Of a stretch of DNA of 64,000 nucleotides, positions 36,455 to 44,567 are shown one piece after another. The notes beneath the pieces are model-generated. The model did not search any database. It was not told the DNA's origin and saw only the letters and a program-made list of their open reading frames with translations. The stretch is from Chitinophaga sancti (GTDB lineage: Bacteria > Bacteroidota > Bacteroidia > Chitinophagales > Chitinophagaceae). Both the position numbers and the translations under genes were made by a program. Location of the stretch: NCBI RefSeq assembly GCF_034424315.1, contig NZ_CP139972.1, forward strand, positions 7,944,501 to 8,008,500. Reading direction: 5' to 3'. Numbering within the stretch: position 1 is the stretch's first letter; the number at the start of each line of letters is the position of its first letter.

Positions 36455-36493
36455 AATCCGCCAGCAGTTGCGAAGGGTAACCGCTGGCGGATT
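36455..36493. other. Hairpin between divergent genes
   Basis: An 11-bp perfect stem (AATCCGCCAGC at 36455-36465 with GCTGGCGGATT at 36483-36493) encloses a 17-nt loop that can pair further (GTT/AAC). It sits in the 244-bp spacer between the divergent GH28 and lysozyme genes, where a terminator is not expected. It could be part of a 5' UTR or a small RNA. Confidence 0.45.
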
Positions 36494-36597
36494 CGGCTGA
36501 TTTTGGAGCAAGAATTAAAATTGATACAGGTCAATTCCTCCGATTCTTGAATATTAAATATAATTTACATATCTTTAAAGGGTAAATATTTATACCA

Positions 36598-37092
36598 ATG
36601 AATTTAGGAGATAAAGGAGAAACGCTGATAAAGCATTATGAAAAGTGCCGCCTGTCGGCATACCAGGATAGCAAGGGTGTGTGGACAATCGGTTGGGGCA
36701 ATACCCGCTATATCGATGACTCCCCTGTACTGAAAGGCGATGTACTGACGCAGGACGGCGCAGATGAATTATTCTTAGTAATTGTAAAAGGGTTCGTAAA
36801 CGATGTAAACAAACTGACTAAAGGCGTTGTGCTGAAACAAAATCAATTTGATGCATTGGTATCTTTTGCTTACAACGTAGGCAGTGATATGAACAATAAC
36901 GGCATTGCAGAAGGGCTTGGAGACAGCAGCCTGTTAAAGCTGGTAAAAGCGAATCCTAAAGATCCTAAGATAGCCGCTGAGTTCCTGAAATGGAACATGA
37001 GCGGTGGCAAAGTACTGGACGGCCTGACCAGGAGAAGGAAGTCCGAAGCAAACCTGTATACAAATAATACGCTGGAGTATTATGAAAAATAA
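36598..37092 (+). CDS. Phage-type lysozyme, GH24
   Basis: 164-aa endolysin-type muramidase that cleaves peptidoglycan glycan chains. The T4-lysozyme catalytic pattern E-x8-D-x5-T is intact: E15 (HYEKCR), D24 (AYQD) and T30 (VWTIGWGNT). There is no signal peptide, and no holin, spanin or other phage gene is nearby, so this is a stand-alone domesticated or cargo lysozyme rather than part of a prophage. Export would need a holin-like or non-Sec route, or cell lysis. It ends in a strong terminator. Confidence 0.9.
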   Translation: MNLGDKGETLIKHYEKCRLSAYQDSKGVWTIGWGNTRYIDDSPVLKGDVLTQDGADELFLVIVKGFVNDVNKLTKGVVLKQNQFDALVSFAYNVGSDMNNNGIAEGLGDSSLLKLVKANPKDPKIAAEFLKWNMSGGKVLDGLTRRRKSEANLYTNNTLEYYEK

Positions 37093-37095
37093 AAG

Positions 37096-37130
37096 AAAGG
37101 GCTGTTTCAATAAACCGAAACAGCCCTTTT
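37096..37130 (+). terminator. Terminator of the GH24 gene
   Basis: A 13-bp stem (AAAGGGCTGTTTC at 37096-37108 with its complement at 37117-37129), an 8-nt loop and a closing run of T. It lies between convergent genes and can serve both. Confidence 0.88.
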
Positions 37131-37149
37131 AAATTCACCTTCTCTTTTA

Positions 37150-38004
37150 TTATTTCGCAATCTTCCCTTTATGCCAGTGTGGTTCCACCAGCTTCACATC
37201 CCACAATACTGAATTAGCCGTTTTGCCTATACTATAAGCCGTACCGCTTTTGGTAAACGGACCGTAGAAATAAGCTCCACCCACTTCATCAGCCGTAAAG
37301 CTGTAAGTGTCTTCATACACTGTATTACCAGATGCCCTGTTGGTAAGCGTATAAGTCACTTCTCTTGCACCTTCCGCAAAATACACCAGCACGTAATAAT
37401 CCGCATCATCCAGGTCATTGCTTAGCAACAGTGACTCAAAACCACTCGTGTTGGTACTGCCTGATAAGAGGTTGTAATCAGTCACTGTATTATCAGTGAT
37501 CGTTACATTATTAGCGAGGTAAAGATCCATGTCTGCCAGGCTACCTGCATCCCAGGTCAGTTCGGACACGAGGCCATCAGCAGATTGATCGCTGTCATTG
37601 TCAGTGATGGTAACGGAAGCAGTAGAATTGCTCAGCGTAGCATTGCTGCTGCTGAAAGTTACATTGATAGTTTTGTCACTTTCCACCACTTCGTCGTCAA
37701 AGATTTCGAAAGTTAAAATCGCGGAAGTACTACCTGCCGCAATGGTTAAGGTAGTGTCGGTACTCACCTGGTAGTCTCCGTTTAAGATAGCCGTACCGCC
37801 CAGTGTAGCCTTGATAGTTACATCCGTGCTTTGAGCAGAAGGCAGGGTAATGGTAATACTTGCAGTGCCGGCTGCTTCGCTCACCGTTTGCGATGTGGCG
37901 CTGAGCGCAACTGTTGGCTGGGTTGTAGTGTCGTCTTTTTTACAGGAGATAGCGGACAGCATCACACACGCAATCGCAGAAGCGCAAAATAGATTTCTTT
38001 GCAT
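37150..38004 (-). CDS. Calx-beta domain lipoprotein
   Basis: 284-aa surface or periplasmic lipoprotein. The lipobox is MLSAISC (cysteine near residue 21) followed by KKDD, a charge pattern often seen on exported Bacteroidota lipoproteins. A Calx-beta domain covers about residues 30-138 (SEAAGTASITITLP ... FEIFDDEVVESDKTINV ... VTITDNDSD), a fold that binds calcium. The C-terminal ~140 residues form a second beta-rich domain (YYVLVYFAEGAREVTYTLT) of unknown type. No enzyme motif is seen; adhesion or scaffold roles are possible. Confidence 0.82.
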   Translation of the reverse strand: MQRNLFCASAIACVMLSAISCKKDDTTTQPTVALSATSQTVSEAAGTASITITLPSAQSTDVTIKATLGGTAILNGDYQVSTDTTLTIAAGSTSAILTFEIFDDEVVESDKTINVTFSSSNATLSNSTASVTITDNDSDQSADGLVSELTWDAGSLADMDLYLANNVTITDNTVTDYNLLSGSTNTSGFESLLLSNDLDDADYYVLVYFAEGAREVTYTLTNRASGNTVYEDTYSFTADEVGGAYFYGPFTKSGTAYSIGKTANSVLWDVKLVEPHWHKGKIAK

Positions 38005-38063
38005 TACTTAGTTTTTAAGATTAGGGATCCCGGCAGCGGATCATTGCAGATCTTTAAAACTAA

Positions 38064-38101
38064 GCCGGTCGGAGGCCATCAGCGATCGGCATACTTTTTT
38101 T
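38064..38101 (+). terminator. Hairpin with conserved loop (GAGGCCATCAG) and T-tract
   Basis: The stem GCCGGTCG/CGATCGGC (one G-T pair) is followed on the plus strand by ATACTTTTTTT. Both flanking genes run on the minus strand. The loop matches the hairpin at 25675. Confidence 0.5.
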
Positions 38102-38220
38102 GAATAAACACAACAGGAACCGCTGCCGGTAATTTTGGGAGTTAAACGGGGTGCAAAATATTTTGTTGCCCCGGCAATTTGGGTAATCGTTGGGTGCCAG
38201 CCTTTTATCGATGGGTATAC

Positions 38221-38766
38221 CTATTCTGCATATGCAGCCAGATCTGCCAGTGCAGTGGCTACCTGCGCGTTCCATAATTTTTGTTGGTCCTGATTAAGCC
38301 CGTGCCGGGTTTCATGGTCATATATGATTTGCCTTTGCTTATAGGCATCATAATACTTCAGAAAAGCGTCTCTGGATATTGCTGCTACATTCGCATTGGT
38401 CAGTGGAGCCTTGCCCAGTTCTTTCCGCAATAACCTGGCATATACCTCGCAGAGGTCAAAATGTAATTGTTCATGTGCAAGCAGGGAAGGAGTTTGTTGT
38501 CCGGGGCGAACATTACTTCTTGCGCAGATAAATTCACTCGTTACGTCGACATGGGTACCACTTATCTTAATGCCGAAACGGCAATTGGTCCTGGCGGCAA
38601 TATGCTCATCCTGGTCCCGGCCAGGCTTCCCTTTATAATCCGTCCAGCTCAGCTTGTAGGTAGGAGTCCATTGGATCGCCTCTTCCTTTTGAACTGATTC
38701 TGAATGCTTCATAGAGGAGCAAGCTGTCAAAAAGATAAACGAAATGTTAAATATGAGCCGTTTCAT
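38221..38766 (-). CDS. Secreted Zn-protease-like protein (DUF922-like)
   Basis: 181-aa lipoprotein or secreted protein; the signal segment ends IFLTAC (cysteine at residue 16). A zinc-protease-type motif HEQLH (H98, E99, H102) is followed by a conserved downstream glutamate E107 in HFDLCEVYA. This pattern fits the DUF922 group of predicted secreted metalloproteases. The strand pattern YKLSWTDYKGKP at the N-terminus also fits. Activity is unproven. It is preceded by a 154-bp divergent spacer to the 38921 gene. Confidence 0.75.
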   Translation of the reverse strand: MKRLIFNISFIFLTACSSMKHSESVQKEEAIQWTPTYKLSWTDYKGKPGRDQDEHIAARTNCRFGIKISGTHVDVTSEFICARSNVRPGQQTPSLLAHEQLHFDLCEVYARLLRKELGKAPLTNANVAAISRDAFLKYYDAYKQRQIIYDHETRHGLNQDQQKLWNAQVATALADLAAYAE

Positions 38767-38920
38767 GATTTATTTTACCTGGCAAAAGCCCTGCCACACT
38801 GAATTTACAAAATATGCGTACAAGAGTTTGTTAATAATGAGTTAAACGAATGATAATATTTGCGTATATTACGATACATTTTTAACCAAATTATCAACCT
38901 ACGACAATTTAAAGAGTTCT

Positions 38921-39877
38921 ATGAGTGAAAACAATGGAGGCCAACCAACCGTGTCCTTTTTCACGAATTGTTATGAAAACGACTGGGAAAGAGTATTGAA
39001 AGGGAATAGACTTGAACAAATGATTGATCGGTGCGAAGTAACATTTTTTGAAAAAATTCTTATCATCAACAATGTAAAGGATCGTGCAACAGTTGAACAA
39101 TATGCGATCAGTGCGGTGAGCCGTAAGGTCATTGACGCCTATTATTTTGCTGAAGACCACATAGAAGCCATCCTGGCTAAATATAAAATTGCGAGAGAGA
39201 GTTTCAGGCTCGATTTCTATGACGGGTATTATTATAGCATAGGGCCGCTTGCAGCAGCTTATTTCTGCAAGGGGCAATACCTGCTCTACTTCACCTGCGA
39301 TTGTATGATGCAGGAAGGTGCGGGCGGTGCATGGATTGGGGCAGCTATCGGTGAGATGCAGCGCAACCGTTACATCTTTGTAGCCAACCCCATGTGGACA
39401 GATTTTACCTATGAGGCAGAACTAAAGATCATCAAGACCAGCAATCATTTTATTCATTCTACCGGTTTCAGTGACCAGTGTTTCCTGGTAGAGGCGGAGA
39501 GATTGCAGGGCGATATTTATAATTGTTATAATTACGGTTCCGAAAAGTACCCTTACTATGCAGGAGAACTGTTTGAGAAGCGGATGTATAGCTATATGGC
39601 CACCAATGGCCTGATCCGGATCACCCGCGACGATATTTTCTATGATCACATCAAGTTACTGAATGAGGGCCTGATGGATATGCATAAAAGTAAGAGCCTG
39701 AAGGTCATCGTAAAACGTAAAGCAGCGATCTGGAAGAAATGGATCAGAAAGGCTGTACTAAGAAGAGTTTTTGGCTATACCAAACACCTGGATTATGCTC
39801 ATTTTGAAGGTGGATATACCAATGCGGTGATTGTACCAATGGCCACTGCTGTGGCCCTGGCGCAATCAGGTAGCTAA
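38921..39877 (+). CDS. Putative GT-A glycosyltransferase
   Basis: 318-aa cytoplasmic protein, probably a glycosyltransferase of GT-A fold, at moderate confidence. The N-terminal strand pattern TVSFFTNCYENDWERVLKGN and KILIINNVKDRA resembles the first two strands of GT2-like enzymes. GQYLLYFTCDCMMQEG is at the position of the metal-binding D-x-D. GFSDQCFLVEAERL resembles the acceptor-site GxSDQ segment. A basic region near the C-terminus (KRKAAIWKKWIRKAVLRRVFG) could contact the membrane. No other sugar-transfer gene is adjacent. A single gene with its own terminator. Confidence 0.6.
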   Translation: MSENNGGQPTVSFFTNCYENDWERVLKGNRLEQMIDRCEVTFFEKILIINNVKDRATVEQYAISAVSRKVIDAYYFAEDHIEAILAKYKIARESFRLDFYDGYYYSIGPLAAAYFCKGQYLLYFTCDCMMQEGAGGAWIGAAIGEMQRNRYIFVANPMWTDFTYEAELKIIKTSNHFIHSTGFSDQCFLVEAERLQGDIYNCYNYGSEKYPYYAGELFEKRMYSYMATNGLIRITRDDIFYDHIKLLNEGLMDMHKSKSLKVIVKRKAAIWKKWIRKAVLRRVFGYTKHLDYAHFEGGYTNAVIVPMATAVALAQSGS

Positions 39878-39926
39878 CAATACTAAACCAGGGAATGTTA
39901 GTCATTTTTCATTTCCCTGCAAAAAA

Positions 39927-39970
39927 CTAAAAGCAGGCCAGTGAGCGAAGCTCATTGGCCGCTTTTTTTT
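39927..39970 (+). terminator. Terminator after the putative glycosyltransferase gene
   Basis: A long stem (GGCCAGTGAGC with GCTCATTGGCC, one G-T pair, GAA loop, outer AAGC/GCTT) is followed by a run of eight T. The last T is also the first base of the AraC gene promoter element. Confidence 0.85.
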
Positions 39971-39977
39971 ACCTTTG
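39970..39977 (+). promoter_or_regulatory. Promoter -7 element (TACCTTTG) abutting the AraC gene start
   Basis: A TAnnTTTG match ending 4 nt before the ATG at 39982. Transcription would begin at about the start codon. Confidence 0.6.
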
Positions 39978-39981
39978 CATC

Positions 39982-40911
39982 ATGAGCGAGCAACTGGAGA
40001 CATTGACTGATTTTTACCGGGAACGGTCTTACATACAATTTCCTTTCAGTACTACAGATGTTGGAAAAGGAAAATCTCATTTCAATGTCAACGCACGTAA
40101 GTACTGCAATTTCAAAACGCCCTATAACAGGAGGGACTTTTACAAGATCACCCTCATCCTTGGTGTGGGCGAGATCAATTATAATGGTCATACCACCCTG
40201 GTAGACCGCCCTGCGCTCCTCATACCCTGCCCCTCAGTTCCCTACTCCTGGAACAGCATTTCAGCAGAACAGGATGGCTACTACTGCCTCTTTAACCAGG
40301 AATTCTTCAACGAACATTACCAGTTCGACATCTTCAAACGCTCTCCATTATTTAAGGCCTGGAGTGAACCGGTCATCTTCCTGGACGATAAACTGCTGGC
40401 ATTAGTGAAGATCTATTTTGAGCAGATGCTGGAAATGGCCCATGGTGATTACACCTTTAAATATGAGGCCATCCGGAACCTCCTCTGCCTGCTGATGCAT
40501 GCCCTGCTGGTAGATAAGCCGGCAGCCAGCCTCTCATCCGGCGAGGTATCCGCTTCCTCCCGTCTGCTCAGGAGTTTCGATGAGCTGTTGCACCAGCAAT
40601 TCCCACTGGATTCTCCAGAAAATCCATTGACCATGCGCTCTGCGGCAGACTTTGCCAAAGCCCTTAATGTGCATGTGAATCATTTGAATTATGTAATCAA
40701 GAGCATTACGGGCAATACTACTACAGCCATTATTAAGAACCGGATACTGGAAGAAGCCAAGACATTATTGTTGAATACGCAATGGGATATCTCAGAAGTA
40801 GGCTACTGTCTTGGGTTTGAAGAACCGGCTCATTTTAATAACTTTTTCAAGAAATCTACGGGAACCACGCCTTTACATTACAGGCAGACCACCAGGATCG
40901 CGCTTATTTGA
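39982..40911 (+). CDS. AraC-family transcriptional regulator
   Basis: 309-aa regulator starting at ATG 39982. A TTG at 39955 is in frame, but it lies in the upstream terminator and promoter. The N-terminal ~190 residues are a cupin-like ligand domain (FYKITLILGVGEINYNGHTT). The C-terminal ~100 residues are an AraC double helix-turn-helix: MRSAADFAKALNVHVNHLNY then DISEVGYCLGFEEPAHFNNF and FFKKSTGTTPLHYR. It lies 76 bp upstream of a Bcr/CflA-type exporter gene on the same strand, which it may control. Confidence 0.9.
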   Translation: MSEQLETLTDFYRERSYIQFPFSTTDVGKGKSHFNVNARKYCNFKTPYNRRDFYKITLILGVGEINYNGHTTLVDRPALLIPCPSVPYSWNSISAEQDGYYCLFNQEFFNEHYQFDIFKRSPLFKAWSEPVIFLDDKLLALVKIYFEQMLEMAHGDYTFKYEAIRNLLCLLMHALLVDKPAASLSSGEVSASSRLLRSFDELLHQQFPLDSPENPLTMRSAADFAKALNVHVNHLNYVIKSITGNTTTAIIKNRILEEAKTLLLNTQWDISEVGYCLGFEEPAHFNNFFKKSTGTTPLHYRQTTRIALI

Positions 40912-40964
40912 TTTTTGTAATTATTGCTTTGATTCTTCCAACGGCAGATCTTCCCGGCTGTTAT

Positions 40965-40972
40965 AATTTTGT
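40965..40972 (+). promoter_or_regulatory. Promoter -7 element (TAATTTTG) of the MFS gene
   Basis: It matches TAnnTTTG, 15 nt before the ATG at 40988. The exporter therefore probably has its own promoter in the gap after the AraC gene. Confidence 0.5.
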
Positions 40973-40987
40973 TGTCAAATTTAGGAT

Positions 40988-42196
40988 ATGTTACAAAGCG
41001 CATCGGTAGCCAGAAAAAGGTTTGCGACCATATTAGCATTCATTTGCATCCCCTTGTCGGGATTTATTACAGACATTTATTTGCCTTCATTTCCAGCCAT
41101 GGCAAAGGACCTGGGGGTATCAGCAGATAAGATCCAGTTGACCCTCACCTGTTTTTTCATGAGTTATGGTGTTTCACAGATGTTCGTGGGTAGCCTGCTG
41201 GATAGCCTGGGCAGGTACAGGCCATCCCTGATCTCATTAGGGGTGTTAGTCCTGTCTTCATTTTTAATCGGGATTACCCATAGCGTGGCCCTGATCTGCT
41301 TTTTGCGGGTGGTACAGGGTACTGCAACCGCATTTGTAATCGTGGGCAAGCGTGCATTTTTCGTAGACTTATATGAAGGGGATGAGCGCAAACACTACCT
41401 CAGTTATCTCACCATCACCTGGTCTTTAGGGCCTATCGTAGCGCCTTTCTTAGGCGGTTTCTTACAGCAGTACCTGAACTGGCAGGCTAACTTTTACTTC
41501 CTGGCCATCTATGCGTTGATCATGTTTATACTGGAACTGGCTTTCAGTGGAGAGACCCTGGTGCATAAAAAGCCATTGGAACTGAAATTGATCCGGGATA
41601 ACTATGCGCATATGCTTAGCAACAGCACTTTCCTGCTAGGTATCGTCATCTTAGGATTGAGTTACTCCGTAGTAATGGTATTCAACATTGCAGGACCATT
41701 TGTGATCGAAAAGAGTTTTCATTATAATTCAGTCGTGATCGGGTATTGCACTTTGATCTTAGGTTTTTCCTGGATGATAGGCGGGATTATGAGTAAGCGC
41801 CTGATCAATGTAGACTTCAACAGGAAGCTTGTCATAGCAGGGTTTACACAGCTGACCCTCACCGGGATGTTGCTGCTAACAGGCGCTGTGATGCATGAGT
41901 TATGGTGGTTCGTACTATTTGCATTTTTTATCCATATCTGTTCCGGTTTCCTCTTTACCAATCTCTTTACACATAGCCTGGTTGTATTCCCGCAGCATGC
42001 GGGTTTAGCAAGTGGATTGATGGGCGGAATGGTGTACATCGTCACTTCCTTCTCCAGTTATGTATTGTCAACTACAGGCAGGATGACTACGGCCCCGGAT
42101 ATGTCACTGCGATATGTAGTGATGTCAGCAATCCTGACAGGAGCGGTAATAGCAGTCGTTAGAATGCGTGCAGCAAAGACTGCCGCAATCGCCTGA
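40988..42196 (+). CDS. Bcr/CflA-type MFS drug exporter
   Basis: 402-aa inner-membrane transporter with about 12 transmembrane helices. Bcr/CflA/DHA1-type features are the N-terminal FITDIYLPSFPAMAKDLGVS, the loop QMFVGSLLDSLGRYRP after helix 2 (MFS motif A, G-x-L-x-D-x-x-G-R) and RVVQGTATAFVIVGKRAF in helix 4 (motif B region). Members export drugs such as bicyclomycin and chloramphenicol, or small metabolites; the substrate here is unknown. It is adjacent to an AraC regulator. It ends without an obvious strong terminator. Confidence 0.9.
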   Translation: MLQSASVARKRFATILAFICIPLSGFITDIYLPSFPAMAKDLGVSADKIQLTLTCFFMSYGVSQMFVGSLLDSLGRYRPSLISLGVLVLSSFLIGITHSVALICFLRVVQGTATAFVIVGKRAFFVDLYEGDERKHYLSYLTITWSLGPIVAPFLGGFLQQYLNWQANFYFLAIYALIMFILELAFSGETLVHKKPLELKLIRDNYAHMLSNSTFLLGIVILGLSYSVVMVFNIAGPFVIEKSFHYNSVVIGYCTLILGFSWMIGGIMSKRLINVDFNRKLVIAGFTQLTLTGMLLLTGAVMHELWWFVLFAFFIHICSGFLFTNLFTHSLVVFPQHAGLASGLMGGMVYIVTSFSSYVLSTTGRMTTAPDMSLRYVVMSAILTGAVIAVVRMRAAKTAAIA

Positions 42197-42366
42197 ACCC
42201 TGGTTGAATAGTTATTTACCCGCCATGTGATGGCCTGTAAGCCAAACGCCAGATACCTGCAGTATGATAAATTTAAGGACAATTTTTTATCGCTTCGGTG
42301 AAGCGTTTGCGGAAGAGGGGAAGCAGTAGTATGATCAAACAATCAGTTCAAAATAAACCTGTAATG

Positions 42367-42399
42367 TTTATCCATTTTGCATGGCGCAAAATGGATAAA
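42367..42399 (-). terminator. Hairpin downstream of tRNA-Gly
   Basis: A perfect 14-bp stem (TTTATCCATTTTGC at 42367-42380 with its complement at 42386-42399) lies 10 nt after the tRNA 3' end on the minus strand. No T-run follows. Confidence 0.6.
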
Positions 42400-42408
42400 T
42401 ATATGTTG

Positions 42409-42481
42409 AGCGGGAAACGGGACTCGGACCCGCGACCTCGGGTTTGGGAAACCAGCGCTCTACCAACTGAGCTATTCCCGC
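42409..42481 (-). tRNA. tRNA-Gly (anticodon CCC)
   Basis: A 73-nt cloverleaf on the minus strand. The acceptor stem is GCGGGAA/TTCCCGC, the D arm GCTC/GAGC, the anticodon loop TTCCCAA, the T arm GCGGG/CCCGT and the discriminator T. CCA is not encoded. Two departures are visible: the anticodon stem CTGGT/ACCCG has a T-C mismatch, and the T loop starts TCC rather than TTC, so the position that becomes pseudouridine 55 is C. CCC is a minor glycine tRNA, so weakened function could be tolerated. Confidence 0.9.
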
Positions 42482-42601
42482 ATACATTGACAGGGCGTTC
42501 AAATATAAGATATTTTATAATTCAGGAACAAAATATACCCCTATGTTTTTTATCAGGTGATCATACCCGAAAGGCATGAGCGTTTATCCAGGAGCTTTAC
42601 C

Positions 42602-42988
42602 TCAGGCTCCTGGTTCAATTCCCTGCTTTTCTAAAAGCGACTCTATCTTCTTTACAATTTCCTCCCTGTGTAAATAAAAGGTCTTGGGAAAATCCATGCA
42701 TAGCTCATCATCCCATTTCTGATGCTCCTTAAAGAAATCTCTCAATGCAATGAGATTCTCTTTATTCCTTGCATAGAACATCCTGTCTGCAACAGGAAAC
42801 TGGTAATAAAAATCAGCATTCACCACAGTGAGTTTGGGGTGACTATATCCGCAGTGAATACAGCTTGCTTTGCCCGTGATCTTTTTGGGTCTGAACATGT
42901 AGCCGGTAATCTCACAGTCGGCAGCTAAGAGTGCTTTACGGGAACAGGCAGGGCAGATGATATCTACATCTATTGCAATAACATTCAT
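42602..42988 (-). CDS. Small zinc-ribbon protein, function unknown
   Basis: 128-aa protein not matched to a family. The N-terminal ~50 residues form a rubredoxin/zinc-ribbon-like knuckle pair: C12-x2-C15 (ICPACS) and C43-x2-C46 (CIHCGYSHP). The remainder is helical with many charged and aromatic residues (ARNKENLIALRDFFKEHQ). There is no signal peptide or membrane segment. It lies between tRNA-Gly and another small unknown, with a 91-bp gap upstream; no operon is evident. Confidence 0.7.
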   Translation of the reverse strand: MNVIAIDVDIICPACSRKALLAADCEITGYMFRPKKITGKASCIHCGYSHPKLTVVNADFYYQFPVADRMFYARNKENLIALRDFFKEHQKWDDELCMDFPKTFYLHREEIVKKIESLLEKQGIEPGA

Positions 42989-43079
42989 AACAATAAAATG
43001 GGCAGCTGGTGAGGCTGCCCGTTTTTGAATTCATTACTGTGCAAAGCAATGTTGATTGACCCTGCAGTAGCAACTTAGT

Positions 43080-43583
43080 TTACTGTGCGATAGCAAATTT
43101 CTTTGCCAGCCAGCTATTCTTTAACGGCAACAGCCAGTTTTCTTCTAATTCCTTTAAGGTCAGCACGGTGTTGTTCAGGTAAATAGTATTTTCGTCTATA
43201 TACCCTTTTTCCAGTGCATATGGGATCTGGATCATCGGCAGCAACTGCAGCTTCTCTTTCAGTACAAAGCCCAGTGAGAGGCGGTCGAAAAGATTCACGG
43301 AGTACTGGCGTTCGATGCTCTTGATCACTCTCACGGAACTATCAGTACTGCATCCGCTTACGTGGGTATCTGTCTCATCTGCAATAACCACGATCACCTG
43401 TTCGAACAGCAGTTTAGCCCAGCCTTTCACAGGGGCACCATGTGCCTGCCAGTGAGCGGTGAATTGATCCAGTTGTTCTGCAATCTCAGCCTGCTCTTTT
43501 TCAGAAAAAGGACGATTGCTTTGATATATCCAAACCCGCGAGGCAGGGTTAAAGTCAGTCGGTAGTATTTGTCGAATATCCAT
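43080..43583 (-). CDS. Conserved Bacteroidota protein, function unknown
   Basis: 167-aa cytoplasmic protein. The sequence shows an N-terminal SRVWIYQSNRPFSEKEQAEI, a central FEQVIVVIADETDTHVSGCSTDSS, and a C-terminal helix region KELEENWLLPLKNSWLAKKF. Proteins with this pattern occur across Bacteroidota and have often been mislabelled as ABC transporter ATPases; no Walker A or signature motif is present here, so that label is not supported. A small hairpin (GACCAA/TTGGTC, 43619-43636) lies 36 bp upstream and could be a regulatory site. Confidence 0.75.
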   Translation of the reverse strand: MDIRQILPTDFNPASRVWIYQSNRPFSEKEQAEIAEQLDQFTAHWQAHGAPVKGWAKLLFEQVIVVIADETDTHVSGCSTDSSVRVIKSIERQYSVNLFDRLSLGFVLKEKLQLLPMIQIPYALEKGYIDENTIYLNNTVLTLKELEENWLLPLKNSWLAKKFAIAQ

Positions 43584-43772
43584 ATCGCAAAATTACGAAA
43601 TTCCTGATTTCATAAACTGACCAATATCATTTGGTCTTATTGTCGTTCGGAACGGGTACTAATTTTAATTTTCAATAAGCCCAATGCCGGGCCTGGTTAA
43701 ATCTAAAAACTGCAGCCTGGAGTATTTTAATTCTAAAAAAGAACTAACTGACCTGTTGGCAATTGGGTGAAG

Positions 43773-44555
43773 CTAGCCTTCCAGGTCCATGGCTATCAGC
43801 TCTGCAATATCCAGCACTTTCACACTGTCTTCTTTGCCCTGCTCCTTCACTCCATCCGTGAGCATCGTCATACAAAACGGGCAGTTCGAAGCAATCACCG
43901 TTGCCCCTGTCTCCACGGCCTCCCGGCCCCGCTCAAAGTTGATCCTTGTAGTACCTTTCTCCTCCTCCTTGAACATCTGGGCACCACCAGCCCCGCAGCA
44001 CAAACCGTTGCTCTTACACCGTTTCATTTCTATCAGCGTTGCATCCAGCACTTCCAGCACCTTCCGCGGCGCCTCATAGATGTCATTCCCCCTACCCAGG
44101 TAGCAGGAATCATGGTAAGTAATCTTCCGGCCCTTAAATGCGCCGCCTTCCTTTACCCGGATCTTTCCCTCATCTATCAGCTGCTGTAAATAGGTGGCAT
44201 GATGCAATACCTCGTAATTTCCCCCTAATTCCGGGTACTCATTTTTTAAAGTATTGAAGCAATGCGGGCAGGTGGTCACGATCTTCTTCACTGCGTAATT
44301 ATTCAGCACCATGATATTATTCTGTGCCATCATCTGGAATATAAATTCATTCCCCGCTCTCCTGGCCGGATCTCCTGTACAGCTTTCCTCTTTTCCCAGT
44401 ATTGCAAACCTGATCCCTATCTTTGTCAATATCGTTGCAAATGCTTTAGTAATCTTTTGCGCCCTTTGATCAAAACTACCTGCACAGCCCACCCAGAAAA
44501 GTATTTCCGGTGATTCTCCACTGGCGAAATATTCTGCCATCGTTTTTATTTGCAT
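43773..44555 (-). CDS. (Fe-S)-binding protein with two CCG domains (HdrB/GlcF-like)
   Basis: 260-aa cytoplasmic protein with two cysteine-rich CCG domains. The first includes FWVGCAGSFD and the VTTCPHCFNTLKNEYP segment. The second includes the SCYLGRGND segment, GLCCGAGGAQMF and SNCPFCMTML. These bind an unusual [4Fe-4S] site, as in HdrB and GlcF. It is co-directional with the membrane Fe-S gene upstream (12-bp gap), so the two form a membrane-linked electron-transfer pair. The electron donor and acceptor are unknown; no flavoprotein subunit is nearby. Confidence 0.9.
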   Translation of the reverse strand: MQIKTMAEYFASGESPEILFWVGCAGSFDQRAQKITKAFATILTKIGIRFAILGKEESCTGDPARRAGNEFIFQMMAQNNIMVLNNYAVKKIVTTCPHCFNTLKNEYPELGGNYEVLHHATYLQQLIDEGKIRVKEGGAFKGRKITYHDSCYLGRGNDIYEAPRKVLEVLDATLIEMKRCKSNGLCCGAGGAQMFKEEEKGTTRINFERGREAVETGATVIASNCPFCMTMLTDGVKEQGKEDSVKVLDIAELIAMDLEG

Positions 44556-44567
44556 GGAATTTTCAGT

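Noticed and set aside
36598..37092. Prophage around the GH24 lysozyme
   Set aside because: No integrase, structural, holin or other phage gene within the flanking 5 kb; neighbours are chromosomal enzymes and lipoproteins.
42291..42305. CGCTTC-GGT-GAAGCG hairpin as terminator of the MFS gene
   Set aside because: The 6-bp stem is short and the T-run lies before it rather than after it on the plus strand.
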